Shown here: positions 38,275-46,871 of the stretch, one piece after another | How the letters are laid out: each line of letters begins with the position of its first letter | How positions within the stretch are numbered: position 1 is the first letter of the stretch | Assembly: GCF_900090265.1 (NCBI RefSeq) | Contig: NZ_LT607752.1 | Location: 2,108,001-2,172,000, forward strand | Length of the DNA stretch: 64,000 nucleotides | Direction: 5' to 3' | DNA from: Micromonospora rifamycinica | GTDB lineage: Bacteria > Actinomycetota > Actinomycetes > Mycobacteriales > Micromonosporaceae | Notes under the pieces: generated by a model | Databases searched by the model: none | The model's input: the letters and a program-made list of their open reading frames with translations, nothing else | What the model was told of the DNA's origin: nothing | Program-made: the position numbers and the translations under genes

Positions 38275-39686
38275 GACGGCCCGCACCGGGCGAGCGCGCC
38301 GCGGTATCCCACCAGCGCCGCCGGCACCATGGTGAGCAGGTACGCCAGGCAGGCCGCCGCGGGCAGCCCGGCCAGGCCGAACTGGCGCAGGCCCCAGATC
38401 TTGAGCGCGGTCGCCAGCACCAGGAACGACGCCCAGCCGACGAACTGCGGCCGGAGCAGGCCGATGCTGTTCTGCACCATGATCAGCGGGGAGGTGACGG
38501 CGACCAGCAGGGACCAGCCGGCCAGCCCGACGAGGACGGGGAGCCGGATGGTCGACCGGTCGACGGTGCCGATCCAGAGTTCGATCAGCCGGTGCCCGTA
38601 GCCGACCAGCACCAGCGCGGCCGTGCCCACGATCAGCCCGTAGAGCGCGACCATCCGGCGGGTGTTGCGGCGGACCCAGGCCGTCTCGCCCCGGGCGAGG
38701 GCCGCCCCGTTGACCGGCCAGATCGTCATGCCGACCAGCCCCACGAAGATCCACAGGACGCCGAACAGCTTCCCCACCACCGCGTAGTGCGCCGCCACCG
38801 CCAGCCCCAGGACGTTCGCGACCAGGGGGTTGTCCACGTTCAACGCGACCGACGACATCGTGGTGAGCGCGAAGAAACGCAGACCCAGCCGGAGCAGACC
38901 GGTGACGGTGCCCCGGTGTACCAGGCCCGGTGCCGGCCGGTGGCCGGGGGCGCAGGACCAGAAGTAGGTCACCGTGTTGAGCAGGTTGGTCACCGGCACG
39001 GCCAGCACCGCCGCGGCGATGACGGTCAGCGGTCCCCGGCCGGTGGCGATGGCGACCAGCACCAGCGCCATGGCGGCCAGCGCACCGGCCGACTGCCAGA
39101 CGTTGCTCTGCACCATCTGGCCCCGGGCGTACTGGACGCGCTGGATCAGCGACAGGGGGATGTTGACCGCGAACGCGCCGAAGCAGATCAGGACCACGGC
39201 GGGGGTCTGCGCGGCGACGGTCGGGTCGCGTACGTCGAACAGCTCCACCCAGGGCACCACGGGGGTGACCACCATGAGCGCGGCCAGCAGCAGCACGGCG
39301 ACCACGCCGAGGGTGGCGAAGGCGCTGGATATCTCGCGGGCCTGCTGGCGGGGGTCGTCGGTCAGGTGGCCGAGCCGGGTCAGCAGCCCGTTGCCCAGCC
39401 CCAGGTCGGCGAACCAGGCCATCCCGGTGAGCGCGGTGACCGCCATCCACAGGCCGTACCGCTGGTCGCCCAGGTAGCGGAAGCAGGCGGGGGTGACGGC
39501 CAGCGGCGCGGCCAGCCCGATCCCCTTCGCCACCAGGGCGGTGGCCACCCCCACGGTGACCGCCCGGTCCCGGTCCCACCCGGACGGCGGGGCCGGCGCC
39601 GGGGCGACCGCGACCGTCACGCCGGTCGGCGACCCGGTGGCGACGGCGGCCGGCTCGGGTGCCGCCCGACTGGCGGCCCGGGTCAC
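38271..39686 (-). CDS. Wzx-type polysaccharide flippase (first of two)
   Basis: 471 residues with 12-14 predicted membrane segments after a 45-residue Ala/Pro-rich cytoplasmic lead. Recognisable parts are FRYLGDQRYGLWMAVTALTG near 70-90, a NVDNPLVANVLG motif and GLVGMTIWPVNGAALARGE. MOP-superfamily flippases move lipid-linked repeat units across the membrane. GTG overlaps the stop of the epimerase upstream. Confidence 0.87.
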   Translation of the reverse strand: MTRAASRAAPEPAAVATGSPTGVTVAVAPAPAPPSGWDRDRAVTVGVATALVAKGIGLAAPLAVTPACFRYLGDQRYGLWMAVTALTGMAWFADLGLGNGLLTRLGHLTDDPRQQAREISSAFATLGVVAVLLLAALMVVTPVVPWVELFDVRDPTVAAQTPAVVLICFGAFAVNIPLSLIQRVQYARGQMVQSNVWQSAGALAAMALVLVAIATGRGPLTVIAAAVLAVPVTNLLNTVTYFWSCAPGHRPAPGLVHRGTVTGLLRLGLRFFALTTMSSVALNVDNPLVANVLGLAVAAHYAVVGKLFGVLWIFVGLVGMTIWPVNGAALARGETAWVRRNTRRMVALYGLIVGTAALVLVGYGHRLIELWIGTVDRSTIRLPVLVGLAGWSLLVAVTSPLIMVQNSIGLLRPQFVGWASFLVLATALKIWGLRQFGLAGLPAAACLAYLLTMVPAALVGYRGALARCGPS

Positions 39687-40639
39687 CGCGGTGCGGCGGG
39701 TGCGGTGCCCAGCCGCCCGGCCATCCACTCGCTGGTCGCTCTCAGGCCCTGTTCCCGGGCGACCGGCGTGACGTCCGGGAAGAGGTACCGCAGGGTGGTG
39801 TCGTCGGCCAGCGAGTGCGGCACGTCGCCGGTGCGCGGCGCCACGTGCTCCCGGGCGATCGGCCGGCCGAGCAGGCTCTCCAGCTCGTCGAGGACCTGGA
39901 GCAGGCTGGCCCGCGCGCCGAAGGCGAGGTTGACCGGATGCGGGTGGCGCACCCGGCGGCGCAGCGCGTCGAGGATGACCTCGCAGACCGTGCCGACGTA
40001 GGTGAAGTCGCGGGACTGGGTGCCGTCGCCGTGCACCACGACCGGTTCGCCGCGCAGGGCGGCGTGGGTGAACCGGGGGATGACGGCCGCGTACGCGTGG
40101 TCGTGCCGCTGCCCGGGGCCGAAGACGTTGAAGAACCGCAGGGCCAGCGTCGGCAGCCCGAACGACGCCTGGTGGGCCAGGGCGTACGCCTCGGTGGCGA
40201 GCTTGCTGGCCGCGTAGGGGCTCATCGGGCGGGTCCAGGTCAGCTCCACCTTGGGCAGCGCCGGGTTCATCCCGTACACCGACGAGGAGGAGGCGACCAG
40301 CACGTGCGCGACATCGTGGCGGCGGGCCGCCTCCAGCACCATCAGGGTGCCGGTGGCGTTGGCGTGGTGGGAGGCGAGCGGGTCGCGCAACGACCGGGGG
40401 ACGCTGGGCAGCGCGGCCAGGTGGACGACCGCCTCCCGACCCGCCATCGCGGCATCCAGCGCGGCCGGGTCCAGGATCGACCCCTCGACGAGGTCGACGT
40501 CCAGGCCGTCGAGGTTGCCGCGCAGCCCCACCGAGAAGTCGTCCAGGACGCTGACCTCCTTGACGGCCGGCTCGGCCAGGGCGGCGCGGGCCAGGTTGGC
40601 GCCGATGAAGCCGGCCCCACCCGTGATCAGAATCCGCAT
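39683..40639 (-). CDS. NAD-dependent sugar-nucleotide epimerase (GalE/WbpP-like)
   Basis: 318 residues. Extended SDR with ILITGGAGFIGANLARAAL, the Ser/Tyr/Lys set in ASSSSVYGMN and SPYAASKLATEAYA, and RFFNVFGPGQRHDHAYAAVI, the UDP-GlcNAc/UDP-Glc 4-epimerase type. It would supply UDP-Gal or UDP-GalNAc. First gene of the leftward run and divergent from the 676-residue protein. Confidence 0.85.
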   Translation of the reverse strand: MRILITGGAGFIGANLARAALAEPAVKEVSVLDDFSVGLRGNLDGLDVDLVEGSILDPAALDAAMAGREAVVHLAALPSVPRSLRDPLASHHANATGTLMVLEAARRHDVAHVLVASSSSVYGMNPALPKVELTWTRPMSPYAASKLATEAYALAHQASFGLPTLALRFFNVFGPGQRHDHAYAAVIPRFTHAALRGEPVVVHGDGTQSRDFTYVGTVCEVILDALRRRVRHPHPVNLAFGARASLLQVLDELESLLGRPIAREHVAPRTGDVPHSLADDTTLRYLFPDVTPVAREQGLRATSEWMAGRLGTAPAAPR

Positions 40640-40877
40640 GAACTACCCCCCGACGACGCACCTCGCCTGTTCATCGAGCCGACCTGCGGCACGTTACGGC
40701 AGCAACCGGAAATTCATCCCATTCAGGACACCGGGTGGGACTTCCCGGCCGGACCGGTCCCACAGTGCTCCACCGAACGGCCGGTGCTGCTGTCCGGGAA
40801 TTGACCGACGACCGCCACGAGCTGGGCAAACGCGCAGAGTGACAGGGCCGTCGTGGTTCTCGGTGGAGGTGTGCAGG

Positions 40878-42908
40878 ATGGCGGAGCTGATCGTCTACCG
40901 GTCCAACGCCCTGATGTCCGTCAGGTCGCGGATCGACGCCACCCGGGACGTGGTCATGCCCGTCAACCTGGCGTACGCGGAGAGCATGGTCGGCCTGTGG
41001 CACTCCGGCCTGCCCCAGGTGAGCCTGGTGCCCTCCACCGCGACCGACGCCCAGGTGTGGCCGGTCCTCTCCGCAGTAGGCACCCGGATCCACGACACCT
41101 CGGACGACAACTGCCCGATCAACACCGGCTGGTCGTACGTCGGTGGCAACCACGGCTACAACGTCGGCAACCAGATCGCCGTCACCAACCACGGCAAGAC
41201 CACCGCCGACGTGGGTTCGCAGTGGAGCGACGGGACGCGTGTCTTCACCCTGCTCGCCGTCACCAACGCCAGCAGCCTGCTCTTCGGCAACCCGTACACG
41301 ATCGTGGACGGCATCGCCCAGGGTGCCCGGGTCAAGCCGGCCGCACCGCTCACCCACGTCTCGGGGGCGACCAACCGGACCACCGTGCCGATCACCGGCC
41401 TCACCCCGGACGTGCAGATCCGCCCGGTCACCCACTCCCACACGGTCGCCGTCGAGCTCGACGGCCGACCGGTGCCCGACGGCCGGTCGACGGGCCTGGA
41501 ACTGGTGATCCGGGAGTCCTACGTGATCCCCTCCTACCAGGGGATGATCGACACGGCTCGGGCGAACATCGGCACCCCGATCGCCACCATCATGCCGAGG
41601 ATCCCGTCGCTGTGCCGGATCTCGAACGTCTACCGCTGGTCGCCCGGTGGCGGGCTGCTCGTCACGCAGCAGGTGACCGCCCTGACGCGGTTCACCCTGA
41701 ACGCGGGGGTGACCCAGTGCGCCCCGTTGACCCCGGTGCCGGGCGGCACCCGCCGGCAGTTCATGCCGAACGTCGGCGCGGCCGGCGGCCTGAACTGGTC
41801 CGCCTGGGCGAACATCGACACCCTCGCCGCCCTCACCGACTTCACCCCGGCGACCCTCACCAACCGGCTGATGCCCGCCAGCAGCATGACCCAGTGGGTG
41901 GTCGCCGGCGGGGGCACCCAGCAGTGGGGCATCGCCGTCGGGCTGCTGCCGGTCGCGGACGGCACACCCGAGATCCGGGTCCGCAACACCACCGCCAAGG
42001 GCTGGTTCATCAGTGCCAGCCTCAAGAAGAACTATCCGCAACTGGTCTGGGGGCGCACCCTGGCCGCCGGGGAGTCGGTGACCGGCACCGCCTACCGCCG
42101 CTACCTGACGCCCCCCTCGACCGCCACCGAGATCGTGGTCTCCGACGGCGGCCGGGACTTCGTGCTGATCGAACGGGTCGGCACCGTCGCCCAGGCCCAG
42201 ATGGCTGCCCCGCAGCTGTACCAGCGGCTGCTGGTGCCGGTGGGTCCGACCAACCTCACCGTGCCCGACCGGGTCACCGTCGCCGGGGTGCCGTACACCG
42301 TGCCGGTCTCCCCCGGGTACGGGATGTGGCGCGCGGACCCCGACGCCGCCCCGCCGCAACCGCTGCCGGGGGTGACCCGGACCCGGGGAGGCTACTTCCT
42401 CGCCCGGTGCGGCCCGACGGCGGAGAGCAGCTGCGCCGGCACCTACCAGCGGCTCCTGCTGCACCCGTTCTTCCTGGCCGAGCCGACCCCGGTCGACCGG
42501 GCCTGCCTGGAGGTCACCCGGGCGGGCACCGGCGTGCTGCGACACGGCGTGTACGCCCACGACCCGGCCACCGGCCGCCCCGCCGTCCTCGGCCCGGTCG
42601 CCGACTTCGGCAGCGTCGCCGTCACCTCCGTCGGGGTGCGGGAGTCCGTGCTGGACACGGCCGTGACGCTGCCCGCCGGCTGGCACTGGTACGGGCACGT
42701 GTGGCAGGTCAGCGGGGTCACCCCGCCCTCGGTCCGCACCGGTGGCGTCGACGTCGGCACCGTACTGAGCCTGGGTGCCACGGCGGCGGCGATGACCGGG
42801 GACCGGTTCGGCTACGAGGTGACCGGCACGACCGGTGCCCTGGGCGCGATCACGGTCACCGGGGTCCACCAGTTCCCGCCGCCGCAGGTTGCGTACCGGC
42901 GGGCCTGA
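40878..42908 (+). CDS. Large protein of unknown function with phage-tail-like C-terminus
   Basis: 676 residues, no signal peptide and no membrane segment. I do not recognise the N-terminal 430 residues; visible points are YVGGNHGYNVGNQIAVTNHG near 95-115, WSDGTRVFTLLAV, HSHTVAVELDG and an all-beta character. The last 130 residues (FFLAEPTPVDRACLEVTRAG, YAHDPATGRPAVLG, TLPAGWHWYGHVWQV) resemble beta-sandwich end domains of phage tail and surface-binding proteins. It lies alone in the polysaccharide locus between a divergent epimerase and a convergent acyltransferase. A depolymerase, lyase or surface-binding role is possible. GTG 9 bases upstream is an alternative start. Confidence 0.7.
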   Translation: MAELIVYRSNALMSVRSRIDATRDVVMPVNLAYAESMVGLWHSGLPQVSLVPSTATDAQVWPVLSAVGTRIHDTSDDNCPINTGWSYVGGNHGYNVGNQIAVTNHGKTTADVGSQWSDGTRVFTLLAVTNASSLLFGNPYTIVDGIAQGARVKPAAPLTHVSGATNRTTVPITGLTPDVQIRPVTHSHTVAVELDGRPVPDGRSTGLELVIRESYVIPSYQGMIDTARANIGTPIATIMPRIPSLCRISNVYRWSPGGGLLVTQQVTALTRFTLNAGVTQCAPLTPVPGGTRRQFMPNVGAAGGLNWSAWANIDTLAALTDFTPATLTNRLMPASSMTQWVVAGGGTQQWGIAVGLLPVADGTPEIRVRNTTAKGWFISASLKKNYPQLVWGRTLAAGESVTGTAYRRYLTPPSTATEIVVSDGGRDFVLIERVGTVAQAQMAAPQLYQRLLVPVGPTNLTVPDRVTVAGVPYTVPVSPGYGMWRADPDAAPPQPLPGVTRTRGGYFLARCGPTAESSCAGTYQRLLLHPFFLAEPTPVDRACLEVTRAGTGVLRHGVYAHDPATGRPAVLGPVADFGSVAVTSVGVRESVLDTAVTLPAGWHWYGHVWQVSGVTPPSVRTGGVDVGTVLSLGATAAAMTGDRFGYEVTGTTGALGAITVTGVHQFPPPQVAYRRA

Positions 42909-42967
42909 CCCGGGGGCGGTGCCGTCGCGGGACCTCGGCCTGCCCGGGGGCGGTGCCGTCGCGGGCC

Positions 42968-43507
42968 TCAGCCGGTGGGCACGCCGTAGATCCGCTTGAT
43001 CGCCTCGTGCTTGGCCGGGACGGGCAGGTGCCCGATGCCCAGCGACTTGGCCTGGAGGCGTTCGAGGTACTCGTCGGTGCTGCGCAACGGTCGCGCCGGG
43101 ACACCGGCCGCCACGGTGTTGTCCGGGATGTCCCGGGTGACGATCGAGCCCGCCCCGATGACACAGCGGTTGCCGATGGTGACGCCCGCCAGGATCATCG
43201 CGCGCATGCCGATGTAGACGTCGTCGCCGATCGTGATCGGCGCGGTCCAGTCGAGGTCGGGATGGTCCTTGCGCAGGATCAACGTGCCACCGTCGTGGGT
43301 GACGAACTGCACCTCGGAGGTGATGTAGACGTTGTCGCCGATGGTGATCAGCCACGGTTCCGAGCCGAACATCGCCCGGTTGACCCCGTAGAACCTGACC
43401 CGGCCGGTCAGGTTGACCCCCAGGGACCGGACGAACGCCGCCGGGTCACGCGACGCGGCGAGATGGTCCCGCACACGCCGAGTGATCGTACGAAGACGAC
43501 TGGGCAC
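42968..43507 (-). CDS. Hexapeptide-repeat O-acyltransferase
   Basis: 179 residues, left-handed beta-helix. Hexapeptide rungs are ITIGDNVYITSEVQFVTHDG, PITIGDDVYIGMRAMILAG and VTIGNRCVIGAGSIVTRDI, ending in GVPARPLRS. The His in VTHDG is the expected catalytic residue. Enzymes of this kind acetylate sugars of surface polysaccharides. GTG start at 43507 follows a Gly/Asp-rich region with gaggacag as a weak ribosome site. Confidence 0.85.
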   Translation of the reverse strand: MPSRLRTITRRVRDHLAASRDPAAFVRSLGVNLTGRVRFYGVNRAMFGSEPWLITIGDNVYITSEVQFVTHDGGTLILRKDHPDLDWTAPITIGDDVYIGMRAMILAGVTIGNRCVIGAGSIVTRDIPDNTVAAGVPARPLRSTDEYLERLQAKSLGIGHLPVPAKHEAIKRIYGVPTG

Positions 43508-43617
43508 GGACTGTCCTCGATCGCAGGTACGGCTACTGGCGGACCGGGGCAGGCCCGGTCACGTGGAGAGAACGACTCGGGCCCGGCCCCGGTGACGGGC
43601 TGCGCCCGGCAGGAGGT

Positions 43618-44832
43618 TCAGCGGCAGAATTCGCGGGCGTGCGCCAGCACGTGGGGCTCCCGACACTCCTGCCGCCAGCGCCGGTACCGCTCCCCGGCGG
43701 TCACCTTCGCCGCGGCCCGCTCCCCGGGCGTCCGGTCGGCCAGCAGGTCGAGCACCCGGCTGAGGCCGGCGGCGGTCGTCGGCCGGACCACCGTCCCGCC
43801 GGTGTCGCGGATCAGCTCGCTGAACGGCGTGTCGTCCGAGCAGACCACCGGGCAGCCGGCCGCCAGGCTCTCCAGGATCACGTGACCGAAGTTCTCGCCG
43901 AGGGTGGGGAAGAGGAAGGCGTCGTACCGGCTGAACGTCGGCACGACGTCCGCCGCCGCGAGTTCACCGAGGTAGCGGACCCGGACGTGCTCCGGCATCG
44001 CCGCGACGAGCCGCTGGCAACGCGACCAGTACCGCGCGTCCTCCGCCGGCCCGAAGATGTCGAACTCCACCGGCCGGGTGGTGCCGGCCACCGCCTCCAG
44101 GGCCGTGGACAGGTTCTTCATCGGCGAGATCCGGCCGACGAAGACCAACCGCAACGGCCCGTCGTGCGGCACCACCGGTGGGACGGGGTGCGCCGGGATG
44201 GGGCTCTCGTTGCCGTTCACCATCACCCGCGCCCACGGCACGTTGGCCCGGATCTGCCGCTCCTCCAACCGGCTGCAGGCCTGCCAGCGCACCCGGAGCC
44301 GGCGCAGCACCGGCGCCCACAGCGCGAGGAAGAGCCGCTTCTTGGCCGTCCTGATGGCGAGGGCGCCGGGTGACAGCTCACCGCGCGGGGCGACCAGGAC
44401 GGCCCCGACGCGCACCAGGCGCAGCGCCACCGCCAGGATCGACAGCACCGAGAACAGCGACCAGATGCTGTTGACGTAGAGCAGGTCGACCGGCCGGGCG
44501 CGGACGTGCCGGGCCATCCGCACCCAGTGCCGCGGCGACCACGGATTCAGGTAGAAGACGGCGGAACGGCCGTCGCGTCGCAGCAGTCGTCCGGACAGGC
44601 CGGGGTACGGTGCAGGCGAGCCGAGATCCCGGTCCCGGGTGACCAGGGTGACGTCCAGGTCCCCCGGAAGGGTGTCCAGGATGTACCGCAGGGAACGGAT
44701 CGGGCCGCCCCCGCGGAAGCCCGGCTCGAACACCCCCGCGGTCGCGATCACCCGGTAGGTGCACACGGCACCGGCGGACCGTCGCGAGGTCGCGGCGTCG
44801 CCCAGGGAGGGTGTCCTTGTCAGCTTGTGCAC
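43618..44832 (-). CDS. Glycosyltransferase family 4 (paralog 1)
   Basis: 404 residues. Notable segments: GVFEPGFRGGGPIRSLRYIL, PGLSGRLLRRDGRSAVFYL, LLYVNSIWSLFSVL, LVAPRGELSPGAL, VGRISPMKNLSTALEAVAG and GENFGHVILESLAAGCPVV. The same series occurs in the gene at 46872-48167, so the two are paralogs that probably use similar donors or acceptors. GTG at 44832 has GAAGGTGGG six bases upstream; a longer upstream frame exists but is less likely. Divergent from the PglD-like gene. Confidence 0.87.
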   Translation of the reverse strand: MHKLTRTPSLGDAATSRRSAGAVCTYRVIATAGVFEPGFRGGGPIRSLRYILDTLPGDLDVTLVTRDRDLGSPAPYPGLSGRLLRRDGRSAVFYLNPWSPRHWVRMARHVRARPVDLLYVNSIWSLFSVLSILAVALRLVRVGAVLVAPRGELSPGALAIRTAKKRLFLALWAPVLRRLRVRWQACSRLEERQIRANVPWARVMVNGNESPIPAHPVPPVVPHDGPLRLVFVGRISPMKNLSTALEAVAGTTRPVEFDIFGPAEDARYWSRCQRLVAAMPEHVRVRYLGELAAADVVPTFSRYDAFLFPTLGENFGHVILESLAAGCPVVCSDDTPFSELIRDTGGTVVRPTTAAGLSRVLDLLADRTPGERAAAKVTAGERYRRWRQECREPHVLAHAREFCR

Positions 44833-45079
44833 TACCGGCCCACCTTCACCGTGCCGGCCGGAGACCGGCACCCCGCAGGAATGTCTGGAACGCATGGACA
44901 GTGAGGAGCGCATCCGCCGGGCGTGGCCCGTGCCGGATGCCGGAGCCGGCGGGACGGGCGCGTTCACGGGCCGTGGCCTCTACCCCCGCCGGCACCCGCA
45001 CCGGGCCGGCGGCGCGGATGCCGGGCGGGGGCGGATGGCGGAACGCGACCGGCGTTCTCCACGGCCGAGGGGGCGACGG

Positions 45080-45808
45080 GTGACCACCGACGTAGTGATC
45101 GTAGGTGCGGGCGGGATGGGCCGGGAGATTTTCGGGGTAATTCGGTTGTTGAACGCCCATTCCACCGGCGGCCCCCGGTGGCGCGTCCTCGGCTTCGTCG
45201 ACGACTACCCCACCGAGGCGCACGTGGCGCAGGTGCGCCGGCTCGGCGTGCCCTTCCTCGGCCCGACCCGCTGGCTCGCCGGCCGGCCGGCGACCACCCG
45301 GGTGGCGCTGGGCGTCGGGCATCCCCGGCTGCGTCGCGAGACCGACCAGGTTCTCGCCCGGTACGGCCTGCCCGCCGCCACGGTGGTGCATCCGGCGGCG
45401 GAGATCGGGCCGGACTGCGTCTTCCAGGAGGGCCTGTTCGCGGCCGGTGGCGCCCGGGTGACGACGAACGTGGTGCTGGGCCGTCAGGTGCACCTCAACC
45501 AGAACTGCACCGTGGGGCACGACACCGTCCTCGGTGACCACGTCTCGGTCAACCCGCTCGCCGCGGTCTCCGGCTACTGCCGGCTGGACGACGGCGTGCT
45601 GGTCGGCACCACCGCCGCCGTCCTGCCGGGGCTGCGGGTCGGCCGGGACGCCGTGGTGGGTGCGGGCGCGTGCGTGACCCGGGACGTGCCGGCGGGCACG
45701 GTGGTCACCGGCGTGCCCGCCCGGCCGGTGGACCGGTCAGCGGCGGATGCCGGCCCAGTCGTGGTGCCGCCGCACGGTCGAGAGGATGAAGTCGACCACC
45801 CGGCGTGA
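45080..45808 (+). CDS. PglD/PerB-like sugar N-acetyltransferase
   Basis: 242 residues. N-terminal Rossmann-like part (VVIVGAGGMGREIFGVIRL), then a left-handed beta-helix with CTVGHDTVLGDHVSVNPLAAVSG containing the catalytic His, ending in GVPARPV. This is the PglD/NeuD family that acetylates 4-amino sugars. Beside gmd and a PerA-like aminotransferase, GDP-perosamine N-acetylation is a good guess. A GAGGGGG site supports the GTG at 45080. Its last 24 codons run 72 bases into the convergent 2-epimerase gene. Confidence 0.83.
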   Translation: MTTDVVIVGAGGMGREIFGVIRLLNAHSTGGPRWRVLGFVDDYPTEAHVAQVRRLGVPFLGPTRWLAGRPATTRVALGVGHPRLRRETDQVLARYGLPAATVVHPAAEIGPDCVFQEGLFAAGGARVTTNVVLGRQVHLNQNCTVGHDTVLGDHVSVNPLAAVSGYCRLDDGVLVGTTAAVLPGLRVGRDAVVGAGACVTRDVPAGTVVTGVPARPVDRSAADAGPVVVPPHGREDEVDHPA

Positions 45809-46861
45809 GGTGTCCGGCACCTGGTAGTCGGCCGGGCAGCCGACCGGTCCGGCCGCGACCTGGGCCACCACCACCCGGACGCCCTCCACCACCCCGGTCG
45901 GGTCCAGGCCGGTCATCACGATCGCGCCGGAGTCCAACGCCTCGGGGCGCTCGATGGACTCCCGCAGGGTCACCGCCGGGAAGCCGAGGATCGCCGCCTC
46001 CTCGCTGACGGTGCCGCTGTCGGACAGCGTGCACCGGGCGTGCCGTTGCAGGGTCACGTAGTCGAAGAACCCGAACGGCTCGTGGAAGGTGATCCCGTCC
46101 AGCAGCGTGCCGTCGACGGCGAGCGACTCCAGCCGCTTGCGGGTACGCGGGTGGGTGGAGACCAGCAGCGGCAGCCGCCACTCGTCGCGTACGGCGCAGA
46201 GACAGTCGAGCAGCCGGCGGAGCCGCTCCGGGTGGTCGACGTTCTCCTCCCGGTGGGCGCTGACCACGAAGTAGCCGCCCGGTTCGAGGTCGAGCTGCGT
46301 CAGGACGCTGGACCGGGCGATCTGCGGCCGGTAGTGGTCGAGCACCTCCCGCATGGGTGAGCCGGTGTGCAGGATCCGGCGGGGGTGCAGCCCCTCGGCG
46401 AGCAGGTTGCGCCGGGCGTGCTCGGAGTAGACCAGGTTGAAGTCGGCGACGTGGTCGACCAGCCGGCGGTTGGTCTCCTCCGGGACGTTCAGGTCGAAGC
46501 AGCGGTTGCCCGCCTCCATGTGGTATACGGGCACCTTCATCCGTCGGGCCATCAGCGCCGCGATGGCGCTGTTGGTGTCGCCGAGCACCAGCAGCGCGTC
46601 CGGCCGCAGTTCACCGATGATCTTCTCGGTGCCGACCAGGACCGCGCCGAGCAGGCTGCCGAGCGACCGGGTGTCGGCCCGCAGGAAACGGTCCGGGGGG
46701 CGTACGCCCAGCTCGCTGAAGAAGATGTCGGACAGCGCGGGATCCCAGTTCTGCCCCGTGTGCACCAGCGTGTGCTCCACGGTCCGGTCCAGCGTGTCGA
46801 TCACGCGGGCCAGCCGGATGATCTCCGGCCTGGTCCCGACGACGGTCATCACCCGGGTCAC
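45737..46861 (-). CDS. wecB: Non-hydrolysing UDP-GlcNAc 2-epimerase, FnlC/CapG type
   Basis: 374 residues. WecB-family fold with VVGTRPEIIRLARVI, LVHTGQNWDPALSDIFFSEL, LGDTNSAIAALMARR, HMEAGNRCFD and SDSGTVSEEAAILGFP. The HTGQNWDP and HMEAGNRCFDLNVPEE segments match the subgroup that performs the last step to UDP-L-FucNAc. With the CapE-like and RmlD-like genes it completes that route. GAGGAGG six bases before the GTG fixes the start. Confidence 0.88.
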   Translation of the reverse strand: MTRVMTVVGTRPEIIRLARVIDTLDRTVEHTLVHTGQNWDPALSDIFFSELGVRPPDRFLRADTRSLGSLLGAVLVGTEKIIGELRPDALLVLGDTNSAIAALMARRMKVPVYHMEAGNRCFDLNVPEETNRRLVDHVADFNLVYSEHARRNLLAEGLHPRRILHTGSPMREVLDHYRPQIARSSVLTQLDLEPGGYFVVSAHREENVDHPERLRRLLDCLCAVRDEWRLPLLVSTHPRTRKRLESLAVDGTLLDGITFHEPFGFFDYVTLQRHARCTLSDSGTVSEEAAILGFPAVTLRESIERPEALDSGAIVMTGLDPTGVVEGVRVVVAQVAAGPVGCPADYQVPDTSRRVVDFILSTVRRHHDWAGIRR

Positions 46862-46871
46862 GGATGCCTCC

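Noticed and set aside
40878..42908. Part of a prophage
   Set aside because: No integrase, capsid, terminase or other phage gene lies nearby; both flanks are polysaccharide genes.
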